Origin: Anopheles merus
Taxonomy: Eukaryota; Arthropoda; Insecta; Diptera; Culicidae
DNA: 64,000 bases
Assembly: GCF_017562075.2 (NCBI RefSeq)
Contig: NC_054083.1
Coordinates: 44,246,269-44,310,268 of the forward strand
Reading direction: 5' to 3'
Of the stretch, positions 35,831 through 50,392 are shown one piece after another; the first letter of the stretch is position 1, and every line of letters begins with the position of its first letter. The notes below the pieces were generated by a model that did not search any database, was not told the DNA's origin, and saw only the letters and a list, made by a program, of their open reading frames with translations. The position numbers and the translations under genes are program-made.

Positions 35831-37598
35831 CTGTGAAAGCGGTAGTTAAGGAAGCATGTTTTTCTATCGACAAAAAGGATTTCCGTGGATGGGGTTTTGT
35901 TGGTGTTTTTGGGAATGTGGATTGGCTCGAAAAAACCCACTGTGCCCACGCGTGTCTGTCCAAACTGATTGATTCTTTGTTAGCTGCTGCCTCATCGTAG
36001 CTGTGATTCCGAATAAAGGATACTCCCCCCCTTTGTTTTAGGATTCAGGAACATTGTGGTGAGTGTGTAGAAAGTTCGACGAAGTAACGACATCCGTCGT
36101 AAACATCGTTCGAACCAACTTTTCGCACATTCTGCACAGCTTTTAATCGCTTCCGGTGGCTACAAAAAAAAAAGCATGTCCACTTCCAATGTCTAACGAG
36201 CAGACAACACACTGTTACAATGTGTTTGCGAACGCACCCCGCAAGCCACAAGGTGTGTGTGTGTGTGCGTATAGTCCTTTCCGGTAACCGGGCGAGCATT
36301 GAACGACGACGCCACGACACGGTGGACAGCAGCAAAAGGGCACTAAGCAAAGACGAAGGTTTATGTGGACGATTATTTTACTTTCTCCCCCGCTTCTCGC
36401 TTCCCAACCCGAATAAGTTCACAGTTCCGGATGTTGCTAGTGTCACCGCCACCACAGACACATCGCCACAGTCCTGTCAAGGACGTTGCCCGGAACTGAC
36501 ACACGCGAGCGTTTGTTGGCAGAAAGTCTCGTCGATACGTCACGTTGTGTTACAGCAAGCAAACCTGCAAATCCTCCCGCTTTATGCCCCGCTAACCCTA
36601 TCTCTCTCTCCCTTTGCCTTTGTCATTGTCTTTGTGGTGACGACAGAAACAGAGGGGAAGGATTGGCCATCTCGCACCGAAGTGAATGCAGCCATACATC
36701 CGGCTAGTTAGGATATGCTTGTGGGGAAGGGCTTACGCGTCGGTCTGAGTGGTTTTTAGGGTTGAAGATGGGACACATTGGCTGCAGCAGAACAAAAAAT
36801 GATGCCACTGTCCGGGCAGAGTCACCAGACAGGCGGCAGCCGCAGCAGCAGCAGCAGGAACAAAGAAATTTTCCAGACATTGTGATCCATCGCTTCTTCC
36901 CCCTTCTACGCGGGCAAGGACGACCCGGCTTGCAGCGGAACGGAACGAAGGGGAGGAGATAAAACGAATCACGGCGCGTACGAGGTGTGGGCGAGTGTAT
37001 TACTACTGCTTGCTTAATTCTACTTGCGCCCGGCCATGGCGACACAGCTCGATGAGGCGGCGGTGGCAGAATAAACGCGGAACAAAAGCGCGCTCTCGGG
37101 TGATTAGAGCAGCTAAATTGCATCCATTAATCAAATGGAAATGCACACAAGGGGTATGGTGCAGAAGGAGATGAAATATTATACGAGATTAGTCTACTCT
37201 TTTCCTAGCCTGATCCGGACATCTTCCAGCGAGTGAAAGAGATTATAAGTTACTTCTTATTAATTATTGTCAAACAAACTGTCCAGCAGTCGTTACCATT
37301 TTGCAAGAAGCTGCGCTGTCGATGGGGTTTCAAAATTGAATTATTCAATCGTTGCAATTCTTTTAACGTGAATGCTGAATTTAGTTACCATCAACATCTT
37401 CTTTTTCAGCACCAGCAGTCAAAGATGTCACAAGTTCAAACAAACTGGGAAACATTTGCTGTTTCTTCTGCCTAGCTGTCTCACGTGCCCAAACACACTC
37501 GACCTTGGTGTAAATAAGCATATTACTGGTGGAAAGGCAGAACCACACGACAGCTCTCATACGCATCCTTCCCCGTCTTTTGGGTGGATTTTTCCCAG

Positions 37599-37657
<59 letters not shown>

Positions 37658-39244
37658 CGAGGCTACGCCCTCCGCTGCAAGCCGCAAGCCAAACAGATGT
37701 CCTTGAACGCCAAAGTCCCCGGGAGCTGCCCCACAACGAATCCATGGATAAAATAAAATCACTACGTGAAAAACGGGGCAAATTTCAACGCTCCGCCGGA
37801 TGTTTGGTATATATATATGTGTGTGTGTTTGGGTGGGTGCGTGTAGAAAGAGGAAAGGACCGTTCCTATCTACCGTTTCCCTTCCCTCGCTTCCCGAGCG
37901 GCTGAAAAGTTTGTCAATAAAGTACAAGTGGGATATTATGCAAAAATCTTTCGCCTATCGACGCAGGAAGCTGAATGTTTGCCCTTTAGCGTTTTTATTT
38001 TGTCCTTCTTTTTATGCCGGAGCGCTATGAACATTTGCCGTTCGTCCATTTTGGGTTTGGGTTTTTTTTTTATTTGCTCAATATCCTAGGGAAGCTTTCA
38101 CCCGCATTGTCCCCTTTCGTTTTGCGGCAGTAACTGCTGGTTCGAATGCTGTAGTAAATGGCGGGGATCTGGTTTGTCTGTTTCGGCTAGTGCCTCCACC
38201 GTGACCAGTGACGCTTGTGGCCCACATTTTCGGTTCGCTTCAATGGAGATGACCAATTTTGTTTTTCACTCTCCATACCTAAAACAAACGGAAACTACAA
38301 TTCGGGTAAAACTAGCAACTGACATTACATTTTTTTTCTCGTGTGTGTTTGGTTTGTTTGTTGAATTGTTTGCTGTTCTGCACACAATTTTCTCCTTTTA
38401 CTCTACACACAGTGGAGCTGTTTGGGTGTATGAAATTTACATGAGCAGAGAGGTGGTTTCGGAAGCATCGCCGAACCGGCAAGTTCTGGCGATGAGAGAT
38501 GATGAATTATTCACCTATGGAGGGAAAATAATTCTTTCTTTTTTCCTTCATGCTTTGAGGAAACGAAGCTAGAAAGATTGCACTAAAAATGTTATTTTAC
38601 ACTTCATGTCTGCACACTCCACACTGAGAGCAGCTGCAAAAAACCATTCCTTTGTGCAACGAAGGCAATATTTCAAGAAAATATCAAGAGCTACATCTAT
38701 GGGTTGACGCTACTGCTAGAAATTAGAAGTCAAATTTCCACTGCAAAACATCATTTCTAGTTGAGTTCAGGAAAATCTCTTATATCCGCTACGACCAAGC
38801 ACCAAATGCCAACAAACTGTCTAACCCAAACTCGGGCCAACAACTTCGCCAATTGTGTGTGGCCCTGGGTTAATGTGTGGTGCTCAACTTTGCAAATCCC
38901 GTCCAAAACTACCCCGTGTGTCTCACGTGTGGTGCAGAAGTAGGCAAATCCTGGGACAGCTTGTACATTTCTGGACGGGGAACAGGAGTTTTCGCAACAC
39001 CAAAAAGCCCCACAAAGCTTTCATTCCCCTTGTGTTGAGCAGTAGATCCTCGAACCAGCCCGTCTCCGGGAAATAAAACCACAATCATTCGCCAAACCAT
39101 CCATAGCTGATAGGTCCCGAGCAGGAGCTTTGGAGGCGATGATTAAATAATTCCATTGCAGTATTGCTATACTTTCTTATTAGTGGCATTGGTTGAGAGC
39201 CATTCTCACGATATGTCTAAAGTATGATTTTTGAAAAAGGATAC
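35831..39244 (-). other. nmo: nemo intron 3 (3,414 bp)
   Basis: GT..AG intron splitting an Ile codon (AT|C). It contains a (CT)n tract at 37602-37657 and a CAG-rich patch near 36840. No exon or other gene is recognised. Confidence 0.92.
37602..37657. repeat. (CT)n microsatellite in nemo intron
   Basis: About 25 CT units followed by TTCTCTT. Frames through it are simple-repeat artefacts. Confidence 0.96.
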
Positions 39245-39300
39245 ATTTCCTGGAAGAAATCCAAATGTGGCGGCTGTAGGATGTCCAGTGCAGAGAGTAC
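39245..39300 (-). CDS. nmo: nemo 56-nt micro-sized exon, N-lobe strand region
   Basis: A short exon found by homology and splice signals: acceptor TCTTTCACAG|, 18 codons VLSALDILQPPHLDFFQE, two bases of Ile, donor GAAAT|GTATCC. The donor is non-ideal at +3 to +5 but phase-correct. It bridges FFKHEN and YVITELL exactly as in other NLK proteins, so nothing is missing. It is too short to be found as an open frame. Confidence 0.95.
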
Positions 39301-41885
39301 CTGTGAAAGAGAAGAATCAAAGATAATGTAGGATTAGAAAAATATGCATTCAAGTACCGCAATGGAATATAAAGCACACGTAGAGCAGTATAGGAGAGTA
39401 TTGCACATGACGTATTCCACATTTTGTCCGCAAACTTCCAACATAACCGGAACGTGTCAGTCAAAACTGATTCCGCTGAATGTCCTTTAGGTATTTCCCC
39501 CAGTGTATTTGCTGTCTGCATTACCAACCCAGTGTGTTGGAGAGGGTTTGTACGGAAACTGGATTATCGATCAGGACGGGAACCGTATGTCGCCGTGGCT
39601 TGTCGTGGCATTAAAAGTGTCAAATAGCTCCATCTGACAGTACACTCGTGACTTCCTAAAAGCCTTGCATCTTAAGAAAGAGAACCGCACCAGTAGCCTT
39701 CTATCCAGACTCTGTGTCAGCGCCCCCTTTCGGCTGTCGAGTTATCTGATAGCTGCTGACGCAGCAAATACTGCAGAGAGCAGCAGAAGGCACACACTCA
39801 CACACACACGGGACAAAAGATGCGCACCTCGAAGTGCATCGGAATTGTTGTTGGCACAGAGTGGTGGTGCAAAGAAGCCATCGTTCGTTTGCCATGTTCG
39901 ATGATGTCCCGCCGTCCGACGCCGTGGGAACTGGTGACATTAATATGAAAACCACGGCTGCAAAAGTCAAACTTCAGCTGACTGGTGAAGATGGTGCAAA
40001 GGAATGCAAAAAAAAGGATGGGGTGAAGGAAGTAATATGACACCGGCAGAAGGGCTTACGATCGCAAAGTGCAACGGACTGCAGAATGGCAACAGCAACA
40101 AAAAAGCAAGCTGGAAGCTTAACTGCATCATCCCGACCGATCTTGTTTACCCTATCGGATGCATTGGTATGCAATGGATTGCTCGTACACGCGATTGACT
40201 GGCAGCAGTGGAATGTCAACTTTATGTGGGATGTTTCCAATTACAACCATAACCCGACCGTCCGTTTCCAATTGGATGAGCAGTAGCGAAGTGTAAAATG
40301 TATTGCATAATTTTAGGCGTTTTAGCGCGTGTTCGAATTTCAGTTTCGATCGGGTTATTTCCAAAAAGCCAACCAAGATAATTCCTCACCAAATTAACAG
40401 TGGACAGCTTCACGTCCAATTTATCGGTAATACCACATGCCTGTGGACTGTAAAATTTACTACACACACACACACACACATATACCCCAAAACGATGACC
40501 GCCGCCGAGCACGTGTCGCTCGCGTAATGCTGTCACTTGCGAACAGCTGCAGAACGAACGGCTGCAGCTGCCTCTGGCGCATTAAATACTAAACTGTAAC
40601 CATGGTGACTGTGTCACACACTTCCTTCCCTTCTCTCTCTCCGTGTGTCCTAAGTAAGCGGATAATTTATCAAATAACCGATGCATAATAAAAACCGTCT
40701 AATCTCATCTACCCCACACACTTTGCGCTTGCGGAATAAATTCAGCGCCAAATCGAGTACCGTACCGAGGAGTTGTGTACACTATTATGCTTTTCCGAGT
40801 TCCCCAACGGCAGACAGACGGAGTGAGGTTCCGGTGGTGGTGCAAGGGCAATTCAAAATGCAACCGCCGCGCGTTTGCGAGCGCGCGTACACTAATTGCA
40901 TTAGCGCGTCCGCCTGCCAGCTGCAATCGGTGGTGGTGGTGGTGGAATGGGATTTATGATACCCGCGTATTTTTGCATACCACAACCAGAAGGCAGAACA
41001 ACAGCAAAAAAATACAAATAGAAAAAGCTACCGGAAAAACAAAATACCTCCAAATCTCGATTTTCGGTCGCGTGCTCATTCCCCTATGAATAATGGACTT
41101 TGGCAGCTTCTACCGGCCACAGGTCCTCTTCCACCCCCTTGGACGTGATGCATTTGCATAGAATTATTCCCCGTCTTTTCCTTCCCACTACCCCCACTTT
41201 TTTAAGCACAATGCTCAAATTTCCATATTTTTCCCATAGTTAACACCGACTATTTGTTGGTGGAAAAACGGTCGCGCACACACACACATGCACGCACAGG
41301 GGTACGCGGGCGCGACAATAATACAAAGCACAGGAGCAGTAGATTCACGTGCTCCACATTTTGCCCAGTCCGTTTAGTGTTGTGTGTGTGTTTTTTTTAC
41401 TGTATTTCTTTTGTTGATTCTACACGCCACGGCAAAACATAAAAAAAGATTTTGCATATGCAGAAAAACAAAAAAGTGTTGCTCACACACACACACACCG
41501 ACCCTAAACTGCACTTCGCCAAACTGCACTACAATCTGTGCACTCCCAAAGCATGGGGAAGAAAATGGGGAAAACCAATAGTAGCGAATAGTAGCGGCGG
41601 CAAACAATGGAAGTACCGAGTTCGCTTCTATTCACCACATCTGTCCACGCCACAGGGGGGGAGGGGCTTTCCGAAGGGGGTAGGGGACACCGAAACAGCA
41701 CCCGCTTGCGCGCATGCATACATGCATTTATGCAATCGTTTAACGCAACAAGGAGCGGGGGAGGTCTGGAAGGGGATGAGAAACTAGCTAAAACATTATT
41801 CGCCCTCTGCCCTCCGGAAATGGCGTTATGATTTATATCGCGAGCTCGGAAGGTTTATTAGGCAATCGTTTGTTTTTCTACTTCT

Positions 41886-41935
<50 letters not shown>

Positions 41936-44920
41936 TCACTCTCTAGAGAGCACACAAGGTGTGCGTGGTGGTAGAGATGAATGATAAAGCACAGGCGAAA
42001 AATCATAAAATTGCCAGCGCGTATTTGACTCTTGAGCCGTACGAACAACAAGCGCCGTGTCGTTTCATTTTGCACGGTTCACACACACCGGCACCCAACC
42101 CTGACTTCTCCGTATGATAGAGCATGCAAAGAACGGGCTACACACTATGCCAACCGTGCAAGACACCAATGGCAGCGGCCACAGCGTGTTTTGCAATTAA
42201 TATAGTGGATGGATGTGTTTGCAAAAAAGGCGTTTCCATTTCCTTAATTCTTGTGTTGAGTTGCAGCGGCAAGAACATGATGACCGAAAAGCTTCCCTTT
42301 TGTGTCGCATATGCATAGTCGACAACGCTAGAAGAAGCACACGAAAGCGCTTCGTGACGTGTTCGTTAAAGTGATTAACTCACAATCGTATCGTGGTGAT
42401 ACTTTTAATTCTAAAAACATGACTTCTGTGATTTGCTCCCGTTAAAAGAAATGGAACGCTTTTCTCCTTCCTACACAGCAAGATATCCAAAAAAGCATGT
42501 CCCCTTTCCGGCTAAGAGACATGATAGGTGGTCTTAAGTGGCCGTACGTGCGTCATTCTTCAGGGAGCCAACATCCCCCGCTCGCCTTTAAATGCCTTGC
42601 TCACGCGCACCCTTATGTCCGGCTTCATTGGCGGTAGGAGATTGAAAAAATGCATTCATTTGTCCTTTCTTTATCACACACACCACCCACAGGTGACGTT
42701 AATCTTCACTTCGGAACTTTGGATCGATCCCACCCGAAACGTAACATTTAAATGGCTTCCATTTACGAAAATTGCACTGCCCCGAGTGGTGAGATGGGGT
42801 GAGATTTTTCCCACCCACGAGGCACGGGGGCAGAGAAAAATGCATCATAAAAACCTAGACACAGCTGATCTTGTCCCCCCCGAATCGACTTCCCGGGACT
42901 GTCACACATTGGCGGTGCTGGAACAAAAATAGCACAGCCGAAAGGACCGCGCAGAGGACACACATAGTAAAGTTTTGCCTCATAAAAGATGGAGGAGCGA
43001 GCGCGGCGTTCTTTGCATTTGACACATGTTACACACGTCCCCGGACGACGCCACGATGGGGGAAGGTTTAAAATGAGACACAGCGAGACGTATGCAAACT
43101 GTCGCCTAATGTCATCCAGAAAGAAGTGGGGAAGGGTTCGTTTCACTTCAATCAATAATCAAAAGCTTTGTGTGTGTGTGTGGGGCAAGTGTGGATCGAA
43201 ATCGATAGTTAATAACTTAACGACGCCCCACACTCTGCGCGGTTCGGGGACACTTTTCTTCATTGCTTCATTTGTGTAGGCGTTAATGTTGCGCGGCCGC
43301 GCGGTAATTACTGAAGCCATTAGGCCTCGCTGCTGCTCAGAATGCGGCAACGAAGTGTAGTGGGATGGTCCTCTGTCCCAAGAACTACGCAATGTGGTGG
43401 AAAATGCTTCCAGCAACACGTACACACGTGGATTGACTCATTTCCTGCCAGAGTGTTACTCCACACTTTTATCATAATGTTTGTGTGGCAAGTGCGTGCG
43501 AAGGGGTTAATTTACATCCGCCGAACATAGTTTTGTGTCCCAAGGAAAGGCTTAAGCTAAAAGAGACACAAAAGTGAGGAGATACTTGTAGTGGGCTGAT
43601 AGCAAATTCTTCCACGCGGTAGGCAAAGGATATTACAAAATCCAATTGCTCTCCTAACGCTTCCCTTGCACACGGAACACGATTACATTTTCTCCAACGG
43701 GATCAATCTAGCGAGGAGCTTGGAGCGCTCCCTCTCATACCCTAATACAACCCAGGAAGGCATATAAGAACCTAATCGATTGCAGTCTATTTTCAGACGC
43801 CAAGCGCATCTTGCCAGCTGCGAGTTGAGGGGGTTGTGACGAGCGGGAAGGAAGGCTTTCGTATTCGCCCTCATGTTTTTCCGACACATCCATTAACCTA
43901 GTTCGTGATTTGTATTTGATTCGTTTTGTCCTCTTTGCCGCTCCCTTTGACCACCGAACTTCCCCTGCCGGTCCGTGCTACCGGAAAACCTAGGAAAATG
44001 CTACGAGTTCACAGAAGAGGTTTGGAGCGAGCAAAACGACTCCCTTGAGGGGTCTGTTGGGGTCTGGTGCAGTGCAGCGAACCATCCAGGGCACGATAAA
44101 GTGTTGCCATCGGCAGCAGCCGCCACAGCCAGATGCACTTTTCCAAACTTCATCAATCAATCGTTGCGGCGGCCGGATTGGATTGGATTTTCGATTTCAG
44201 ACACACCAACAACGCGGAGGAAATTCCATTGCTGTTGAGGAAAGTGCACGCAATATTGTTGCGCTAATAGCGGGAGAAATGTTCTTCTGTCCAATCTGTC
44301 TGTGGCTCTTCTGCTGCCCAGCAGCCTTTACTTCAATCGAACCCAAAACAGCGGCCAATAAATTTTCATCAACGTTTGCCCGGGCCGGCGCGCAACGCCA
44401 ATCACTGCCATCGTGTGCAGAAGAAGCGCTCCTACTGCATCTTTTTCCCCGGGTGTTGTTCTGTTTTTCCTCCAAACCCCGGTCAAGGTTTATGTTTTCC
44501 CATGCCTCGGCTTGTAATATTGGCGCACGCTGGCGCCTCCATTTTTTTCCCTTGCTTTCCAGGCACGCTAAAACACACATGTTATCCGAGCGAGGAAAAA
44601 CAACACGTGCCGTGGCGAAAAGACTAGCTTCTAACTACCCAAGGAAACTCCTCGAAACGCGCGCGCACACACACAGCCACGACGGGCGAAGGTTAACAGG
44701 AGTAGTAGTATCACTTGCGAAACGTTAGCAGGCCGAAGCGACAACACTTTCTAATTAAAAACTTCTTCCACCGAGACGACGCTGTGCAGGCCGCTCTTTC
44801 GCTGTTTCTTCGGGGTTTTCTCGTTAAAGGAAGGACTCTCCTTGGCACATGGAAGCAATGGACCTTCCACCGTTCCCACCGTGGTGGGTGGCGGGTTTGC
44901 CAGCAAGGCGTAGTACTTAC
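39301..44920 (-). other. nmo: nemo intron 2 (5,620 bp)
   Basis: A phase-0 GT..AG intron. It contains a (CT)n tract at 41892-41932, CA tracts and a 227-codon plus-strand open frame near 44045 that shows no recognisable protein. I see no gene in it. Confidence 0.92.
41892..41932. repeat. (CT)n microsatellite in nemo intron
   Basis: About 20 CT units. Confidence 0.95.
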
Positions 44921-45050
44921 ATTTTCGTGCTTGAAGAAGCACAGCATCTTCAGCTCGCGGAACACACGCTTCGAGGACACGAGCGACTGGAAAACGTTGG
45001 GCAGCTTCTTGAGTGCGACCCGGCGTCCATCACGCGGATCGGTGACAGCC
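44921..45050 (-). CDS. nmo: nemo exon, VAIK lysine and helix C (first visible exon)
   Basis: A 130-nt exon: one base (G) completing what in the family is Trp, then 43 codons AVTDPRDGRRVALKKLPNVF ... VFRELKMLCFFKHEN. RVALKK holds the ATP-anchoring lysine, and FRELKML gives the helix C glutamate. Acceptor is CTCGTTCGCAG| and donor GAAAAT|GTAAGT. The glycine-rich loop (GYGAFGVV in the family) should be in the exon just upstream. No match to it was found on the minus strand up to position 64000, so the gene start is outside the window. Confidence 0.97.
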
Positions 45051-48000
45051 CTGCGAACGAGAAAAGGAAGAAGAAGAAGAAAAATGGATAAATGTGTGGA
45101 CTGTTGGGTTGGGGGTTGGATGGAGCAGCGCCCACGCAATGAGGGCGGATGATTAATTAGAACAAAGCGAGTACACGCGCGCTGGAGCAAACGGTGTCTT
45201 TTTTTTCTCTTTACTCGTGTTCCGACACTGGCCGCTGGATACATAAAGTTTTGTTTATTTTTTGCCTAAATTTAAGGACAGAGCAGAGCTTATAAGATGC
45301 ATAGCGTAATGAAAGGAAGAATTATTCCAGCAGCTCCTAGCTCCATCGTTTTCTAAACCCTGCCAGCGTCAGAATGCATTTCCCAAAGCTTTTCCAACTG
45401 CATTCGTATTTCCTAATTGCTATTAACGTGCCTACCCACAATGCTTCACTGGTTCGTGCGAGCACCAGTTCAACCACATTACCATTCCACGACGAACCTC
45501 TGGGTCAATCGACACCTTCAGTCATGAGCGCCTCTCAACATTCCTGCACGACACACTAAACCTGACGGCGGAGGAATTGGGTGAGCAGCAGCGGTATTGA
45601 ATTCCGAGCGAAACCTTGCCCGACAAGACAAGTGCAATCGATACGAGAAATCATCAGCTTCACTCGCCGAAGGTGCATTCAAAAGTGATTGTGTCCACGT
45701 ACAAGTCCGTCCGCGTGCAACGCCGCACGGGTCGGAATTAATTCAAATGTCATCCGTTCGGACCTGCCGACGTCACTGCATCTCTTAATTGGGAATCTTG
45801 TCAATTGTCCCCGGGAGCACACCCGAAGAGGGAGGTCAATCAAGATTTAGCGTTACGCTGTTTTAAGAAGCCATCCTTTGGTGGCCAGCTGGAACTGCTG
45901 GAATTTCTGGAGTTGAAGTGAACTCCAAAAAAAAAACCAAATTCTTCCCTTACATTTCCTAATTCCTAAGCGAGTTACAAAAGCTACCAATGAGATTGAT
46001 ATGATTTAAAGAGTGTTTTCCCAGGCTTCCCCGCTAAACTCGCTGTAAAGTAAGTCATTGCCACTGAGTGGCACTCCACGCCATCCGCCTCCCGGGAAGA
46101 GGCACATTTTAATTCAATTCAAATCTTGATGCACACACATCAGTCGTGTTGCGCTTGATGCCATCGGGCACGCTGACGCCGTCGGGCGGGTGAATTCCCT
46201 TGGGCTCGGATTGACGTTCAGCAGCGAACGTTTCAACAGAGAAAGGGAAGGCCACCGTATTCACGCCACCAATGCAGCTTTAGGCGCCATCCGCACCCAA
46301 CAAAAGCCGCGTGACACATTCTCTCTCCCCGGGGTACGGGTTTGAGTATGGGAAGAAGAACATGCACGTTACGCGGAACATGGCCCATTTGCTGAGAATA
46401 TTAGAACATACATACTGACTCACACATGACACACAGAGACCCCTCTAGGAGTAGTTGCCTGCTTGCCGTTGTTGAGGCAGCAAGCGGGCTCCGAAGACCT
46501 AACCATGAAGCAACAAGGATATTGCCTGACAGCCTGAACCGTCCGGCGGAAAGAAGGTGTGGGTTCTGCCATCACCTTGAAGAGCCGACCATAGTCTCTA
46601 ATTTCATTTACACCTTTAATTTTCCTATGCATAGTCATCCTGTGTAGGCGAGAAAGCGTTCATGTTGCCCAACTGCCGTGTGCTGCTCCTCCATTCGTTT
46701 TGCTCGTTGTACGCACCAAACAACGCTTTCCCTTTTTGCGCTGTTAGAACCTAACGTGCAGGTCTTTTTCGTGGCTGGTAATTTGAAATACTTAGAAATT
46801 AGTCTCTTAACAGAACCGGGGCGACCATGACGAACGAGCGCGAGCAATTCTCTACGCGTCCGGAAAAGCCGGATCCTTCGCTGATAGACAGACGTCAACC
46901 GGTGTGTGTCTGTGTGTGCATGCCCATGTCGGAAGCGTGTTCGTACCGACGGAACAGACACGATGATCCACAAGAGAGGGATGCTCTTTCCGTGGTGCGA
47001 GACCGTTGAAAGAATAAAGCCCCAGAGAAACCGAACCTCGCTTATCACACTGCAAACCATCGCCATCATCATCACACACATCATCACCACGTCACGCTAT
47101 TGTTGCTGAACGATTAGCTTAGCGTTTGCGTTTGCAGACTAATCGATGCCGAAAACATGGGTTTGACGCAACTTACGGTATGTTATAGCGGCGATAGACC
47201 AGGCCTATGTCAACGTCATTTGTTTGGCCACACTGGTACCGCACGGTCGCTTCTAAGCCTTCCCGATTATCGCCATCATCGATACATCCCGGAAAAGGTT
47301 AACTATTTTGATCTGCCGTGCGCCAAATATACCTTTTCTTTCCACATGTACGCACAAACCAAACGAACTGATAGCGTGTCATGCAAATGCCAAAGGGTGT
47401 ACCCATACCTACACACACACATATGGATGTGGCAGGGTGAGTTACAACAGTTTCGTGTAACAAAATAATTAATCCGACTGACAGAACCCATGGCTAAAGG
47501 ACTCGGGTTTTTCGGGGTATTATAAGGGGAGGGATATAAAAATAGTACACAACAAACTGCGTGTTTGCGAGAGGATCAGGGTGGTTCCACTGTACGTGAC
47601 ATTGGTGGAAAAATTCCACACAAAAAAACCCATGGATGGTTCTGAGAAGCGGAAAGGTTGTTTCGTTGCAATTAAAACGCTTCTATTTGATTAGCGAACG
47701 GACGTCATAAAAAGACAAACTGAAATGTGTGATGTCGTGTTCATGCATTGTCAGTAAATTTGTCTTTACGTCTGTACATCATGCATACCTACGATAGGAA
47801 CGGATAACACTTCGAAGTAAGCCACACTTTATGGACGTAATTCTCAGCAATTAAAATCGATTAAGAAAGCATAATTTTTCCGCCCGTTTGCGGAGACCCA
47901 GCGCACAAGCCCGGAGGGAGGACCATAACCATGTCGGTTAACCATGGGTGTGTTATGGAAATTTCCTTGCGATCGTACTTCTCGGTTCACCCGTACTCAC

Positions 48001-48900
48001 ACTGTGGCCTCTTTCACGGGGAATTGGAATTTGTTATTTTCCTATGCAGTTAGCATCGCGGCGCGTAATCGTACTTGTCTGCCCGTTAACGAGGGGACGT
48101 TAAAAGTTATGAGCTGCCGACTTTGGTTCGCTCTGAGCAATCCCCCCCCCCTCCCATCCCACTCTCAACGGTCATTCTGTGCGCTGCCTTTGTCATTTGG
48201 CGGTCTACACTCGAAAGCTGATCCTGTTGAGAAACGGTCTGGACCGAACCTTCCATTTCATCGTGTCCCGGACTTCGCTGCATCAGCAGCAGACTCTGCC
48301 GCATCTACAGACTCCGGAGACAAAGAGGAAAGAGAGAGAGGGAGAGAGAAGTTGGCTGCTGCATCGGAATAAAATAAACTAAGCGCAGCGCAACTGGTGC
48401 TGGGCGCGTCTGCGGTGCGGTGCGCCACTCTTTTTGGTGAGAATAGTGTGTTCCTCCTCTTCGCCGACTTCAGCAGCCACGCCGGGATGGCGTCTGGTGG
48501 AAAGATAAAACACATTCACGCCACGCCGTTCCTCTGATGGCGGAGTGGTGTGTTTTTCATACCAAAAGAGCACCGCAATTTCCACCTCGGTAAGGAAGCT
48601 TGGTTCGACTTCCCAATGCACAGGCGTTGCACTTGCACTTTAAACACTGGGGGAATTTATTCTGACTCTGTTTGGAGGTTTTCGTCTTTGTTCCTGGTCT
48701 GCTGTGGAATGCTTTCACAAGTGGGAATAAAACTGAAGAGCAACAATAACAGGGAAGAAGTGCAAAGTGTTGATTGGTTAAACTTGGTTAAACAATGTGA
48801 GGTTTAAATCAAAGTGAAGAGGAAATTGTATTTAAGTTGATTTGAGTTGTTTTTGTATCTGATGAGTCTTGAAACATTCGAAATAAAATCCTCTCAAAAT

Positions 48901-48960
48901 GGAGAATCGATCCACGTCCAGTCCTGTAATTGTCCGCCTCTCTATCCATTAAACCATTGA
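48901..48960 (-). repeat. Decayed tRNA-like sequence or SINE head
   Basis: On the minus strand an A-box-like TGGTTTAATGGATAGAG is followed about 25 nt later by a B-box-like GTGGATCGATTCTCC. The arms no longer pair as a proper cloverleaf and there is no T-run terminator nearby. It is therefore a degraded tRNA pseudogene or the 5' end of a tRNA-derived SINE rather than a working tRNA. Confidence 0.5.
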
Positions 48961-50392
48961 CCATCTCGTAGCGTAGCACGATACTCCCTCAACACATTCA
49001 GACGCTAAATTTTACGACTTTTCGCCTTCAGACCACTAAAGTATTTAAATTAAAATCATTCATTTATTTGCAAATTGATCGGCATATTAAGCATTCCAGA
49101 GAGATGACAGACGGGACAGACGGGAGCTATCAAAAACAAATCAAGTTCGCCATTGAAGCGTACGCCGCCTGCTCTCCCTCCGAAATTCCTGTCCCCAAAA
49201 AACAACCTAAATCACTCTCAGAACTGAAGCCAACCACCACCACCAGAGTAAGTTACGATTAAAACACGGTCGCACAGCAAAGCGTAAAACAAATCATTGT
49301 GTTGGGTGATTGAACTTTCCCCCACGGATGAGTCGCGTCTGGCCAAAAGCGACATACGTCACCAGAAAGCGCGGAGGGCGTTTGCCGTCCGCGTGAAATG
49401 CAATCGCGCTCAGCGCAATTTGCCGTCTTCTAATGCCGAATGTAACCGTCGCAACAAAAAAGGCAAGCCGAGATCTAGACGAAATCAAATAACCTCAAAC
49501 CCACGACAACAATGTGTCACACCACATTGAGTAAGAGACGCTCGCGATCAAACAACCACCACCACCACCATCCTTCTGGTTTTCGGAGTCTGGTGCTTCT
49601 GAACGCTGAGACAAGAAAGAAGCCGCATAGGGGAGAAAAAGGAATGTAAAACAAAGTCATGTCTTTTCAAGATTTTGGCTATCACATCGCTAAACGGATC
49701 ACGGTGTGCTAGAGAGAACCTCGGGAATGATTTGTTTCCGGCGAAACAGCCGTTTCGAAACGGGTTCTTGTTGGTGGTTGGCCGCGTACTTCCGACCAGT
49801 CTGCCGATTGTTTATGGTTTTTGGGGCTAGGGAATTTCTAAAGAATGGTCAGATGAGCTGTGCTCTGTTAGGAATAACTCTCGAGAAGGAGAAAAAAGCA
49901 AACAACAACACCAGACCAGCCAAGACCAAGCTAGACGCTGGGCTAGTAAACAATCAGCTTTTAAGATTGTTTAGTGCGAAACCTGATTCTTCTTGTTTTG
50001 GCTGCACCAGGTTGATTTATGTTCGCCAGAATTAGGGCACGCGGCCCACGGTTTCTAGTCCGGTTCGCTTACCGAAAAACACCTCCAATCGAATCTTCAG
50101 ACACGGGAGAAAGAAAGAGACACGAGTTCATCATTATTGGAGCGCAGGAAAAACTGGGGCAGCATCAGACGACCCAAAAATGGAGTCGAACCCTCACTGA
50201 ACATTAATGCCATTTAATTGGTAATGTCATTAGATAAAACAAAGGTTCTAATTTAGTCAATCTCGAGGCAAAAAGGTGTCTGACCCTCCCAGCCATACAA
50301 ACCATTTTCAAACATTCCCGAGGTCTCGCTGACGTCAATGCGTCCGACAACGAGCTTCTTCAACGAACACCTACACAACGGCCCGAAAAGAA

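Noticed and set aside
44045..44728. 227-codon plus-strand open frame inside nemo intron 2
   Set aside because: No recognisable domain, mixed basic and aromatic composition typical of a chance frame, and overlapping open frames on the other strand.
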